Shown here: in pieces, positions 1 to 7,998 of the stretch
Position numbering within the stretch: the first letter of the stretch is position 1
Layout: the number at the start of each line of letters is the position of its first letter
From: CAZLMG01 sp964560765
GTDB taxonomy: Bacteria > Bdellovibrionota_B > Oligoflexia > Oligoflexales > CAZLMG01
Assembly: GCA_964560765.1 (NCBI GenBank)
Contig: CAZLMG010000008.1
Location: 89,792-153,791 of the forward strand
Direction of reading: 5' to 3'
Length of the DNA: 64,000 nucleotides
Notes under the pieces: model-generated
The model's database searches: none
What the model saw: only the letters and a program-made list of their open reading frames with translations
Told to the model about the DNA's origin: nothing
Program-made: the position numbers and the translations under genes

Positions 1-151
1 AACCGTGCGGCTGTTGCTCATCGCAAACTTTGGCTTTGATCCGAGCAAGGTCAAGGCTGTGGGCTATGGCGAGAGCCGGCCGCTGGCCGATAACGGTAAC
101 TTCCAAGGACGACAGAGGAATCGTCGGGTCGAGATCAGAATTCGAAAATAG
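1..151 (+). CDS. OmpA/MotB C-terminal domain protein, 3' fragment
   Basis: Only the last 49 codons are in the window; the gene begins to the left. They read as the end of an OmpA-type peptidoglycan-binding domain: a GYGESRPLADN stretch followed by a GRQRNRRVEI stretch and a short basic tail. In this family that region anchors an outer-membrane lipoprotein or porin, or a flagellar stator, to the peptidoglycan. The conserved Asn and Arg in the second stretch are the usual diaminopimelate contacts. The partner domain is off-window, so Pal, OmpA or MotB type cannot be chosen. The domain call is firm; the protein name is open. Confidence 0.85.
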   Translation, partial: TVRLLLIANFGFDPSKVKAVGYGESRPLADNGNFQGRQRNRRVEIRIRK

Positions 152-323
152 GACCCTCTAATTACCACTTGAGCACCCCTTGTAACTGTCAGTAATCTTT
201 AATGTAAATAGATTCATTTAAGCCCGGGAAAAGTTCTTCGTCGAAGGGCCGACAGTGGTTCTTGTGGGGCAGGTGCCAGGTACCTTACCCCAACAAACCT
301 AGAGGCTCTTTGGAGGACTTATT

Positions 324-1133
324 ATGAAAAGATATCCCTGGGCTATTCGTGCCCTGGCGGTGCCGAGCATGTTGGCAGGTCTCGCAGGCCTCCAAGGGTG
401 CGGCATCGAACAAGAACCAGCTTTCACTGAAAAACTGCAAATGGCTCGCCTTGATCTCGTGGTGGCTACCGACGAAGAAGAGTTACCTTCCATGGACGCC
501 TTAGCGGCTGGCTCCGGGGAAGCGGGCGAGGAGACTCAATATGGAGATGATGGTATCGCCTACGAAACGGCCGATGGCATTATGGTTGATTCACCTTCTG
601 TTCCGACTGAACAGACCTATGCAGATGGTGCCACGGCGCTGGACGAATCCGCCGAGCAGGAATCGGACTTTGCAGATGGCGCCGAGCAGTTAACGACAGC
701 CGAGTTCAACCGCTGCGTGAGTCATTTTGGAGGACGCTCACGCGTGGTTGTTGTCGGTAACAAGGTGGATCGTGCCCTGGCCATTACCAGCAACACAATT
801 GTTGCCATCAAGATCACCGGCAATCAGGGACGTATGGACCTCAATTTAGCTAGCCATGGTGATCTGCAGGTCAAGGGTATTTGCGTCTTTGCTGCCGGCA
901 ACCAGGCCCGGTTCAACGCGAAGCTCGGTGGCACGGTTGGTAAGATGGTCTACTACGGTCGCGGCAATCGCTCGCAGGGTAACGTTACGGTTGCGGCAGG
1001 TGGCGCGATCGAATCTATCTATGTGGACCTAGCTGGCAACCAATCGGCATTCAACATCTCGGGTGACGGGGACTATACGTGTCCGGCCGGCGTCAAGCTA
1101 AGAGGTAACAACACCAGCACCACATGCAACTGA
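324..1133 (+). CDS. Lipoprotein with acidic linker and Gly-Asn repeat (DUF3060-like) beta-solenoid
   Basis: This is a 269-residue exported protein of unknown function. A signal peptide ends in a lipobox, LQGC, with the lipidated cysteine at residue 26. Residues 40-125 are strongly acidic and low in complexity, with repeated ADGA-like units, and look like a flexible spacer. From residue 130 onward a Gly-Asn pair recurs at 145, 166, 192, 214, 238 and 261, that is every 21-26 residues, embedded in short beta-strand-like segments. This is the pattern of a small beta-solenoid and resembles the DUF3060 repeat. Cysteines at 131, 187, 253 and 268 could form disulphides. The start is fixed by a GGAGG at 312-316, seven bases before the ATG. 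A strong terminator follows, so the gene is probably monocistronic. Membrane anchoring is well supported; the role is unknown. Confidence 0.75.
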   Translation: MKRYPWAIRALAVPSMLAGLAGLQGCGIEQEPAFTEKLQMARLDLVVATDEEELPSMDALAAGSGEAGEETQYGDDGIAYETADGIMVDSPSVPTEQTYADGATALDESAEQESDFADGAEQLTTAEFNRCVSHFGGRSRVVVVGNKVDRALAITSNTIVAIKITGNQGRMDLNLASHGDLQVKGICVFAAGNQARFNAKLGGTVGKMVYYGRGNRSQGNVTVAAGGAIESIYVDLAGNQSAFNISGDGDYTCPAGVKLRGNNTSTTCN

Positions 1134-1150
1134 TCATATCGCAGTGAAGC

Positions 1151-1190
1151 AAAAAAAGAGCCCGGCTGTCGTGCCGGGCTCTCTCATTTT
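1151..1190. terminator. Bidirectional intrinsic terminator
   Basis: A 10-bp perfect stem (1157-1166 with 1173-1182, GC-rich core CCCGGC/GCCGGG, six-base loop) is flanked by seven A on the left and a T-rich stretch on the right. It sits between convergent genes and can serve both the lipoprotein gene ending at 1133 and the opposing gene ending at 1184. Confidence 0.85.
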
Positions 1191-2062
1191 CTCAGCTTCT
1201 TTGCTTGAAGATGCAGTTCCTTCAGGTCGTCGCGCCACTCTGCCAGGACCGCCTGGGCATGCCGCCGCTGTTTCGTCGTTGCCAGTTGATCGACTGTTAC
1301 CCACCATTGACGATATTGTTCGAGGCGAGCCTGATAGGACACCTGGAATTCGGGGGGGCGAAACACTCCGGGATTCTCTACCCAGCGTCGAAGGGCGTCG
1401 GCGATGGCGATCTCCCCTGGAGACTGGCGCATAAAGTCCAGAAAGTTGGATTGTGCGGCGCGTCGTTCCGCCAAGAACTGTCGGGCTTGCGCCTGATCCG
1501 TGGGCAGCAAGCGCAAAGACGCTTCAATTTGCACGTTCGAGGCTTCGCCGTACAATCGCTCAATACGCTCCTCGGTGCGATCTCGCGCCCGCCGTTGCCA
1601 GCGCTTAGGGCTGGTTTCACGCTCTTTTTCCATCTCCTCGTTGCTCTCTTCCAGCTCCGCACCGAAATATGCCAATTGAGCTGGCTTTAGCGAAGCGAGA
1701 AATCTTGCCGCAGGTGGAACGAGCTCTGCAGCCAGCCGTCGCCGTAGTGCTTCAACTTCGGAATATGTCGCGTCAACTTCATCTTGCGAAAGGCCATCAT
1801 CAAAATAGCCACGCACTTTATCGAGTGTCGTTGCGACATCCGGAGCGATGTCAGCTCGTAGCCAAGTCCAAGTCGCGCTCAAATCTCGTCGCAGCAACAA
1901 TTCTTGCTCGTCTTCGATGTCAAAATAGCCATCGACTGTATGTAGCGCAATACGTTCGGCTTGGCTTATGAGCAGGCGGCGCATAGAGCAGCCTTGAGTC
2001 ATCAGCAAAACGCTCATCATGAGCAGCCCAGATCGGTAAAATTTGAATTTCTTGATTCTCAT
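1184..2062 (-). CDS. DUF6279-like lipoprotein
   Basis: A 292-residue, mostly helical exported protein. The chosen ATG at 2062 places a hydrophobic signal peptide at the N-terminus, ending in MTQGC, an acceptable though not ideal lipobox (Thr at -3). The mature part begins with a region rich in Glu, Asp and Arg (YFDIEDEQELLLRRDL) and continues with amphipathic helices. Length, the signal followed by a YFD motif, and the overall helical character resemble the DUF6279 lipoproteins of Gammaproteobacteria, whose function is not known. The open frame extends upstream to 2287, but that extension has no signal peptide and overlaps the divergent tesA-like gene, so I reject it. The ribosome-binding site at the chosen start is weak (GAGAAG). 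Confidence 0.65.
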   Translation of the reverse strand: MRIKKFKFYRSGLLMMSVLLMTQGCSMRRLLISQAERIALHTVDGYFDIEDEQELLLRRDLSATWTWLRADIAPDVATTLDKVRGYFDDGLSQDEVDATYSEVEALRRRLAAELVPPAARFLASLKPAQLAYFGAELEESNEEMEKERETSPKRWQRRARDRTEERIERLYGEASNVQIEASLRLLPTDQAQARQFLAERRAAQSNFLDFMRQSPGEIAIADALRRWVENPGVFRPPEFQVSYQARLEQYRQWWVTVDQLATTKQRRHAQAVLAEWRDDLKELHLQAKKLRK

Positions 2063-2170
2063 GGACTTCTCAAATGACCGGGATCGCAATTCTGCTATGA
2101 TGTTAAACTCTGAGAGTTCGACGGTCAAATGAACTAACCATGAACTGGTCCCCTCGCTGTGGGTGTTATC

Positions 2171-2842
2171 ATGCCAAGACATAGAGTCAGTTTGCCCTTG
2201 CTGCAGGTTGCATTTTGCGCATGGATAACAGTTGTTAACGCCAGTTTTGTAAGCGCTAGTACTCCGCAGGCTGCAGCAAAACCCCAAGAAACGATTCGAA
2301 TCTTGGCATTGGGTGACAGTTTAACCGAGGGCTACAATATTCCAGCACAGGCTTCCTATCCGGCAGTTCTCCAGCGCAAATTGCATGCGAAGGGTCGCAC
2401 TCATGTCGAAGTGATTAACGCCGGTATCTCTGGTGCGACTACGGCGAGTGGGGCAGGTCGATTACGGTGGTACTTGAAGGCAAATCAGAAGCCGCAAATC
2501 GTGATCCTCGCCCTCGGAGCCAATGATGGTTTGCGGGGTCTGCCCCTGGAAAAGAGCCGAAAAAATCTGGAAGAGACCATCAGTCTTGCGCAGAATGCCG
2601 GACTTAAAGTTATCTTGGCTGGCATGAAGATTCCTCCGAACTATGGTGAAGACTATACGAAAAAATTCACGGAGCTATTTGTCGAGTTGGCAGAAAAGTA
2701 CAGAGCGATTCTCGTTCCGTTCTTGCTGGATAAGGTGGCGGCAGAGCCAAAGTTGAACTTGCCGGATGGGATTCATCCTAACGAGCAAGGTTATGAAATC
2801 GTGGCAGACAATGTTTTGCCTTATGTAGAGAAATTACTATGA
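2171..2842 (+). CDS. tesA: Periplasmic SGNH/GDSL esterase, TesA type
   Basis: A 223-residue arylesterase/acyl-CoA thioesterase I/lysophospholipase of the TesA family, acting in the periplasm behind a cleavable signal peptide (about residues 1-30). All SGNH blocks are visible: GDSL serine at 50, the block II glycine in NAGISGATT, GAND with Asn 119, and DGIHP with Asp 199 and His 202. The ATG at 2171 was preferred to an in-frame GTG at 2159 because it leaves a normal signal peptide. Its stop overlaps the next start by ATGA, giving a tesA-ybbA-ybbP operon. In E. coli the same three genes are neighbours but tesA is divergent, so this co-directional order is a variant of a known linkage. Confidence 0.92.
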   Translation: MPRHRVSLPLLQVAFCAWITVVNASFVSASTPQAAAKPQETIRILALGDSLTEGYNIPAQASYPAVLQRKLHAKGRTHVEVINAGISGATTASGAGRLRWYLKANQKPQIVILALGANDGLRGLPLEKSRKNLEETISLAQNAGLKVILAGMKIPPNYGEDYTKKFTELFVELAEKYRAILVPFLLDKVAAEPKLNLPDGIHPNEQGYEIVADNVLPYVEKLL

Positions 2843-3504
2843 GTGCGGTGATCATTGAAAATGTGAGTAAGTCGTTTGAGCATTCCTCGACCCGTGTGGA
2901 TGTATTACAGGGCCTATCTGCCACGATTGCGGATGGTGAACGAGTTGCCATCGTCGGCCCCTCAGGAAGCGGAAAGTCAACGCTACTTAGCTTAATGGCC
3001 GGGCTGGACGTACCAACCTCGGGTCGCGTCATTATTGATGGTAAGGACCTGGGGTCCATGTCCGAGGCCGGACTTAGCGACTTCCGATCGCGCTCATTGA
3101 GCATCGTGTTTCAACGATTCCATTTGATGTCGGCATTGTCGGCCGTTGAAAATGTCGAATTGCCGCTTGAGATTCGCGGTGATAAGCATGCCCGTGAGCG
3201 TGCCAGCGCGGCGTTAGCCGCCGTTGGTCTGGCCCATCGCGAAAGCCACTTTCCGCGCGAACTGAGTGGCGGTGAGTCACAACGCGTCGCCATTGCCCGC
3301 GCCCTCGTAGCCGAGCCGCGCGTTCTGCTGGCGGATGAGCCAAGCGGCAACCTCGATAATCAAACCGGGGATGCGGTGATGGATCTGCTCTTTGACCTGG
3401 TGTCATCTCGCAAGACGACACTTGTCCTGGTAACGCACAATCCAGAATTGGCGAAGCGTTGCGATCGTATCCTCACCTTGCGCCAAGGAGCATTTGTTTC
3501 GTGA
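2839..3504 (+). CDS. ybbA: ABC transporter ATP-binding protein, YbbA type
   Basis: A 221-residue ATPase subunit of the MacB/LolD-like (type VII) ABC family. Walker A is GPSGSGKS at 40-47, followed by a Q-loop, an LSGGESQR signature, Walker B VLLADEP and an H-loop (LVTHNPE). The start overlaps the tesA stop by four bases and the stop overlaps the permease start in TGATG, so the three proteins are probably made in fixed ratio. In E. coli YbbA pairs with YbbP and sits beside tesA. The substrate is not settled; extraction of lipids or lipoproteins is a common guess for this subfamily. Family assignment is firm and the YbbA name rests on context. Confidence 0.92.
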   Translation: MSAVIIENVSKSFEHSSTRVDVLQGLSATIADGERVAIVGPSGSGKSTLLSLMAGLDVPTSGRVIIDGKDLGSMSEAGLSDFRSRSLSIVFQRFHLMSALSAVENVELPLEIRGDKHARERASAALAAVGLAHRESHFPRELSGGESQRVAIARALVAEPRVLLADEPSGNLDNQTGDAVMDLLFDLVSSRKTTLVLVTHNPELAKRCDRILTLRQGAFVS

Positions 3505-6062
3505 TGCCGTATTGGTTTCGACTGGCTTTGCGTTCCGTGGTGAACCACCCGCGATTTAGCTTCTTGTTCGCTATAAACCTGGCCATTGGGTTATGCGGAT
3601 TCGTGGCGCTTGACTCATTTAGCGATTCCTTTCGCCAATCAATGTCTAGCCGCTCGCGCGACATCGTCGGCGCCGACTTAGTCATCAGTAGCAATTTGCC
3701 ACTGAGCCAGGATGAGTCGGCATCGGTTTTGCGCGCCTTGCCTGCGGCTAGTCAAATTAGCAAACAGATTAGTTTCTACTCAATGGTCGCCTCAGAAACT
3801 GAGTCTCGCCTAGTACGCATCGTAGCCATCGATGACCTTTACCCATTTTATGGGCGAATAGTCTTTGACTCGGGGGCGGCCTATCAGGCGGGTCGTGACC
3901 CTGATCTTGCAGCGGCGCAGCGGACTTGGCTCGATCCCGAGTTAATTGTGCAGCTGAATGCCAAGGTTGGCGAAATGCTGCGGGTAGGCTCGTTAGACTT
4001 CCAGGTTAGCCGGGTGATTCGCGAGGATACCACAGGGTCGGCCCTGGGATTCAATCTTGCACCTCGTATCTACATTCACCAGAAGTATGCGGAAGATACA
4101 GGACTTATTCAGCGTGGGAGTCGGATCCGTTACTCATGGTTGATACAGATTGATTCCGCAGAAGCACTACAGACCTCAGTCCAAACGCTACGAGAAACTT
4201 TCAAAGACAATCGGCAGATTTCCATCGAGACTCACATCGAATCCAGCGACCAGATGGGGCGATTGGTTCAATATCTTAATGACTATTTGAGCTTGGCAGC
4301 CGTTGTCGCGCTTCTCCTGGCTGGACTCGGTAGTGCCTATCTTTATAGAGAGTTTCTAAGTCGTCGCCTAAAAGACTTGGCCATTCTCTTGAGTCTCGGT
4401 GCGAACTTTAACGGTGCGCGCGCCATGTTTGTAGTGCAGTTACTGCTGCTGGGTCTTGTGGCGGCATTGGTTTCAATTGCCGTGGCCTACCTGCTCATTC
4501 AGGGTTTGCCCGCGGCACTCGGCGGGATTCTTCCGCCGGATATTGCGGTGTCACTGCAAACGCGGAGTGTGCTCTGGGCGCTGGGTGTGGGGATAGCTTG
4601 TAGCCTATTGTTCTGCTTTCCAGCCCTGAGTCGACTCCGCAGTTTTCGGCCGGGAGTTCTCTTTCAGGAGCACCTGGACGCCAACATTTACTTCAGTCCC
4701 CGAACTCTGCTGACGCTGCTGCCGATATGCATTTTCTTTTATGGAATGTCAGTCATTGTGACGAAATCTTGGTTCGTGGCGACAATATTCTTTGGCGCCC
4801 TCTTGGCCACCGGTATTGTCTTGAGTGGCCTCAGTTGGGTTGTGTTGCGGGGATTGGCCCGATCGCCTCTCATCACCGGGTTGTCGACTAAACTGGCAGT
4901 TCGCAATCTCTATCGCAGCCCGCTAAGTACAACAGCTAGCGTGATGGCCCTGGGAATTGGTGTTACCTTGGTAACGCTGATTCCGCAGATCGCCTCAACA
5001 CTGCGAACTGAGCTGCAGGAGGGAGATGACAGTAAACGTCCAGACTTGTTCCTGTTTGATATTCAGGACGATCAGTTCGAGGAACTACAATCATCCTTGG
5101 AACGGCGTGGGCTGGCTCTGGACTATCTTTCCCCTATGGTGCGAGCGCGCCTCATGAAAATCGACGGCAAAGAGGTTAAAGAAGAGCGCAATGGTGAGGA
5201 TTCATTTCGAACGCGTGAAGACGAGCGTCGGGACCGTTTTCAAAGCCGAAGCTACAACCTATCCGCGCGCGAGAAGTTGGCTTCGTCCGAGAGGCTGCTG
5301 CGCGGCCGTGATTTTTCTGGGACCTATGACTGGAATGGAGGCGAACCCGTTGAGATCTCTCTCGAGCGTCGATTTGCGATGCGTATGGGGATGGACCTGG
5401 GCTCTGAGCTGACCTTTGACATCCAGGGAGTGGAAGTTATTGGCAAGGTCATCAATTTGCGTTCGGTGAAGTGGACGAGTTTTCATCCGAATTTCTTTGT
5501 TGTGATGCAGCCGGGTGTGTTGGATGACGCGCCCAAGACATTTCTTGCGGCGATTGGTGGCTTGGACTTTGCCGCAAAGACACGCCTGCAAACCGAGATG
5601 GTTCGCGAATTTCCCAATATGTCGCTCATTGATGTCACGAAGACGATCGAACGGATCGGCGCCCTCAGCTCCCAAATGTCGCTAGCCCTGCAGTTCATGG
5701 CCCAATTGTCGCTGGTCGCGGGTATGTTTGTGTTGTTTTCAATTTGTCAGCAACAAGCCGTGGCCCGTAAATGGGAGATTACGTTGGTTAAGGTGTTGGG
5801 GATGGCACCCCGGAAAGTCTTAGGATCGTTTTTGATTGAAATCTCCCTTATCGTCGGAATAGCTATTTTCGTTGGCTCGCTCATGGCGGTGGTCATGGCG
5901 ACGATCATTTCCTACTTTGTCTTCGATAATTGGCTGATGCCCGATTGGCAGATCTTAGTGAGTATGAACTTCGCGATTGCTGTCGTTGGTGTGCTGCTGG
6001 CTTGGATCGGTGCGGCTCGGATTCTAGCGATTAAGCCCGCGGCCCTGCTCAATGACCAATGA
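3504..6062 (+). CDS. ybbP: FtsX-like ABC permease, YbbP type
   Basis: A permease of about 852 residues with the layout of YbbP: an N-terminal membrane helix, a large periplasmic domain, a cluster of helices in mid-protein, a second long soluble domain and a C-terminal FtsX block of three helices. The charged segment near residues 555-600 (KEVKEERNGEDS onward) lies in the second soluble domain. The start is the ATG at 3504, overlapping the ybbA TGA; an upstream in-frame ATG at 3459 lies inside ybbA and is not used. The protein forms the transmembrane part of the complex with the ATPase encoded just upstream. Slightly longer than the E. coli protein. Confidence 0.9.
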   Translation: MPYWFRLALRSVVNHPRFSFLFAINLAIGLCGFVALDSFSDSFRQSMSSRSRDIVGADLVISSNLPLSQDESASVLRALPAASQISKQISFYSMVASETESRLVRIVAIDDLYPFYGRIVFDSGAAYQAGRDPDLAAAQRTWLDPELIVQLNAKVGEMLRVGSLDFQVSRVIREDTTGSALGFNLAPRIYIHQKYAEDTGLIQRGSRIRYSWLIQIDSAEALQTSVQTLRETFKDNRQISIETHIESSDQMGRLVQYLNDYLSLAAVVALLLAGLGSAYLYREFLSRRLKDLAILLSLGANFNGARAMFVVQLLLLGLVAALVSIAVAYLLIQGLPAALGGILPPDIAVSLQTRSVLWALGVGIACSLLFCFPALSRLRSFRPGVLFQEHLDANIYFSPRTLLTLLPICIFFYGMSVIVTKSWFVATIFFGALLATGIVLSGLSWVVLRGLARSPLITGLSTKLAVRNLYRSPLSTTASVMALGIGVTLVTLIPQIASTLRTELQEGDDSKRPDLFLFDIQDDQFEELQSSLERRGLALDYLSPMVRARLMKIDGKEVKEERNGEDSFRTREDERRDRFQSRSYNLSAREKLASSERLLRGRDFSGTYDWNGGEPVEISLERRFAMRMGMDLGSELTFDIQGVEVIGKVINLRSVKWTSFHPNFFVVMQPGVLDDAPKTFLAAIGGLDFAAKTRLQTEMVREFPNMSLIDVTKTIERIGALSSQMSLALQFMAQLSLVAGMFVLFSICQQQAVARKWEITLVKVLGMAPRKVLGSFLIEISLIVGIAIFVGSLMAVVMATIISYFVFDNWLMPDWQILVSMNFAIAVVGVLLAWIGAARILAIKPAALLNDQ

Positions 6063-6092
6063 CCTGCACCCTCCAACGCGAGGGCGCAGCAA

Positions 6093-6869
6093 TTAGCCTT
6101 TGAAATGGTCTTTGCGACTGCGAATTTCGGCGAAGACTAACTCCTCAGTCAGGCCCGACATGCCAAGGCGTTCTTGAACTTCTGGAATGTCTGCCCGCAA
6201 AAAAATATTCGCCTGCTTTTCCATGCCCAAGCGCATTGGTACCGATGCCAAGCCCCGTGCGCGCAGGGTTGCAACCTCCTGAGCGCGAACCTGTAATGCC
6301 GTGTTGTCATGATCGAGCGTCATGGCGAAGCGGATATTGCTTTCTGTATATTCATGCGTGCAGAAGACAAGAGTTTCATCAGGAAGGGACCTCAGCCGCC
6401 TCAAACTCGTCCACATCTGCTGCGGCGTGCCCTCAAACAAGCGGCCACAGCCGATGCTAAAGAGTGTATCGCCACAAAACAACTTGGCAGCATCCGCAAA
6501 GTAGTACGCAATGTGGCCACGAGTGTGCCCTGGCACGAAAAACACCTTGGCTTCGGAATCGCCGACTCGAATGGTGTCACCATCGCGCAATACGGTATCA
6601 ATGCCTGGAATACGATCACGGTCCTCAATTCCACCAAAAATCTTGCAGCCAGTCGCAGCCTTCAAGGCAATATTGCCGCCAATGTGATCGTCGTGATGAT
6701 GCGTGTTCAGGATGTAGTCGAGTTTCCAATGTCGTTCCTGCAGTAAAGCCAAGACCGGTGCCGCTTCGGCAGGATCTACACAGGCCGTGTGCCCGGAGGT
6801 TTCATCATGCAGCAAATAGATGTAGTTATCTTGCAGTACTGGGATTTGCAAAACTTCGAGTTTGCTCAT
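6093..6869 (-). CDS. gloB: Hydroxyacylglutathione hydrolase (glyoxalase II)
   Basis: A 258-residue metallo-beta-lactamase-fold enzyme that hydrolyses S-lactoylglutathione to lactate and glutathione in the cytosol, the second step of methylglyoxal detoxification. The binuclear metal site is complete: HxHxDH at residues 57-62, His in PGHTRGH, Asp in FCGDTLF and His in CTHEYT. The C-terminal substrate-binding helical domain is present (IRFAMTLDHDN onward). Length matches the family. An AGGAG precedes the ATG. It lies 14 bases after the srkA-like gene and is probably cotranscribed with it. No glyoxalase I gene is in the window. Confidence 0.95.
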   Translation of the reverse strand: MSKLEVLQIPVLQDNYIYLLHDETSGHTACVDPAEAAPVLALLQERHWKLDYILNTHHHDDHIGGNIALKAATGCKIFGGIEDRDRIPGIDTVLRDGDTIRVGDSEAKVFFVPGHTRGHIAYYFADAAKLFCGDTLFSIGCGRLFEGTPQQMWTSLRRLRSLPDETLVFCTHEYTESNIRFAMTLDHDNTALQVRAQEVATLRARGLASVPMRLGMEKQANIFLRADIPEVQERLGMSGLTEELVFAEIRSRKDHFKG

Positions 6870-6883
6870 GGGCCTCTATACTC

Positions 6884-7924
6884 CTACCACTCATCTTCGG
6901 ACTGCTGAATGTCCCCCTGAGTGATGATGCGGTGTTGGTCTTCCAAATCTTGAACTTGTTCATGCCAGTAGCGTTCGGTGCCAAAATTAGGAAACGCACG
7001 GGGAAAGGCTGGATCTTGCCAGCGTTTGGCAATCCAGGCTGAAAAATGCATAAATCGCATCGCGCGCAGAGGCTCTAGCAGGCGCAAACTTTGGTGGTCA
7101 AAGGGGCGGAATTGGCCGTAAGCCTCGATGAGCAAACTGCGCTGCATCCTCGCCTCTGCATCGCGCCCTGGGACGACAAGCCACAAATCCTGGATGGCGG
7201 GTCCGCGCACCATATCATCGAAATCAACCCAGAAAGGTCCGACGTCGTTCCAGAGCAGGTTCCCCAAGTGACAATCACCGTGTAGCCGAATGACTTCAGC
7301 ATCATCAAACCAAGGGGTCGTCAGCTCGCATATGTTGCGGACTACGTTTACATACCGGTCACGGATATCGCTGGGCAGGGAATTGCTGGCAAGCAAAAAC
7401 TCCAAGCTAGCCAGCCCATAGGATTGGGGGTGTATGCGAATGCGGTGCTGCGCCTTCTTTGAGGAGCCAACATTGTGCATGCGACCCAACAGTCGACCAA
7501 TCCGTGTCACTTGCTCGTCGCTTAACTCTTGCGGTGATCGGCCCCCCACTTTTGGGAAAACCGAGAAGTAGATGCCGACATCTGGGACCTTCTCGATCGT
7601 CTTGCCAGTTGCGAATGGGAGCGGAGCGACGACAGGGATCTCATGGGCCACAAGATCAAGTAGGTAGTCGTGTTCTTCCTGGATCTGGGCTTCTGTCCAG
7701 CGTCCAGGGCGATAAAATTTTACGATTCGAAAGCGTTCGCTAGGGCTGCGCAGGGTGCTGGGATCATCCACCTCGATTTCAACTTCGTAGACTCGATTTT
7801 CCATGCTGTTGAGCGCCATCACGCGCCCGGTGCACTCAAGGCCTACCTCCTCGACGGCATCGAGAATGCGATCGGGTGTTAGATCGAAAAAGTACTTTGT
7901 CTCTGCTGTTCCCCAAGTTTCCAT
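6884..7924 (-). CDS. srkA: Stress response kinase A (YihE family)
   Basis: A 346-residue aminoglycoside-phosphotransferase-fold Ser/Thr kinase of the YihE/SrkA family. The N-lobe carries a MENRVYEVE strand and a basic RIVKFYRPGRW segment, the catalytic loop reads HGDCHLGNLLW, and the metal-binding motif is VDFDDM, so catalytic Asp, Asn and DFx-type Asp are all there. In E. coli SrkA counters programmed death after stress and lies upstream of dsbA; here it precedes gloB instead. No clear Shine-Dalgarno precedes the ATG. The order fadE, srkA, gloB on one strand suggests one transcription unit, but a hairpin separates fadE from srkA. Confidence 0.9.
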   Translation of the reverse strand: METWGTAETKYFFDLTPDRILDAVEEVGLECTGRVMALNSMENRVYEVEIEVDDPSTLRSPSERFRIVKFYRPGRWTEAQIQEEHDYLLDLVAHEIPVVAPLPFATGKTIEKVPDVGIYFSVFPKVGGRSPQELSDEQVTRIGRLLGRMHNVGSSKKAQHRIRIHPQSYGLASLEFLLASNSLPSDIRDRYVNVVRNICELTTPWFDDAEVIRLHGDCHLGNLLWNDVGPFWVDFDDMVRGPAIQDLWLVVPGRDAEARMQRSLLIEAYGQFRPFDHQSLRLLEPLRAMRFMHFSAWIAKRWQDPAFPRAFPNFGTERYWHEQVQDLEDQHRIITQGDIQQSEDEW

Positions 7925-7948
7925 AGGCGGGTGTATAGCATCAGTAAG

Positions 7949-7980
7949 TGGGCCTTTGCTACCGAAGAAGCAAAAGGCCC
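7949..7980 (-). terminator. Hairpin after fadE, possible weak terminator or attenuator
   Basis: An 11-bp stem (GGGCCTTTGCT with its complement carrying one extra A) lies between the fadE stop and the srkA start. There is no T-run after it on the minus strand, so it may only attenuate read-through or protect the upstream message. Confidence 0.4.
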
Positions 7981-7998
7981 TGGAATTGGTGGGCGAAG

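Noticed and set aside
2063..2287. N-terminal extension of the DUF6279-like gene
   Set aside because: It overlaps the divergent tesA signal peptide and would hide the lipoprotein signal; the ATG at 2062 is better.
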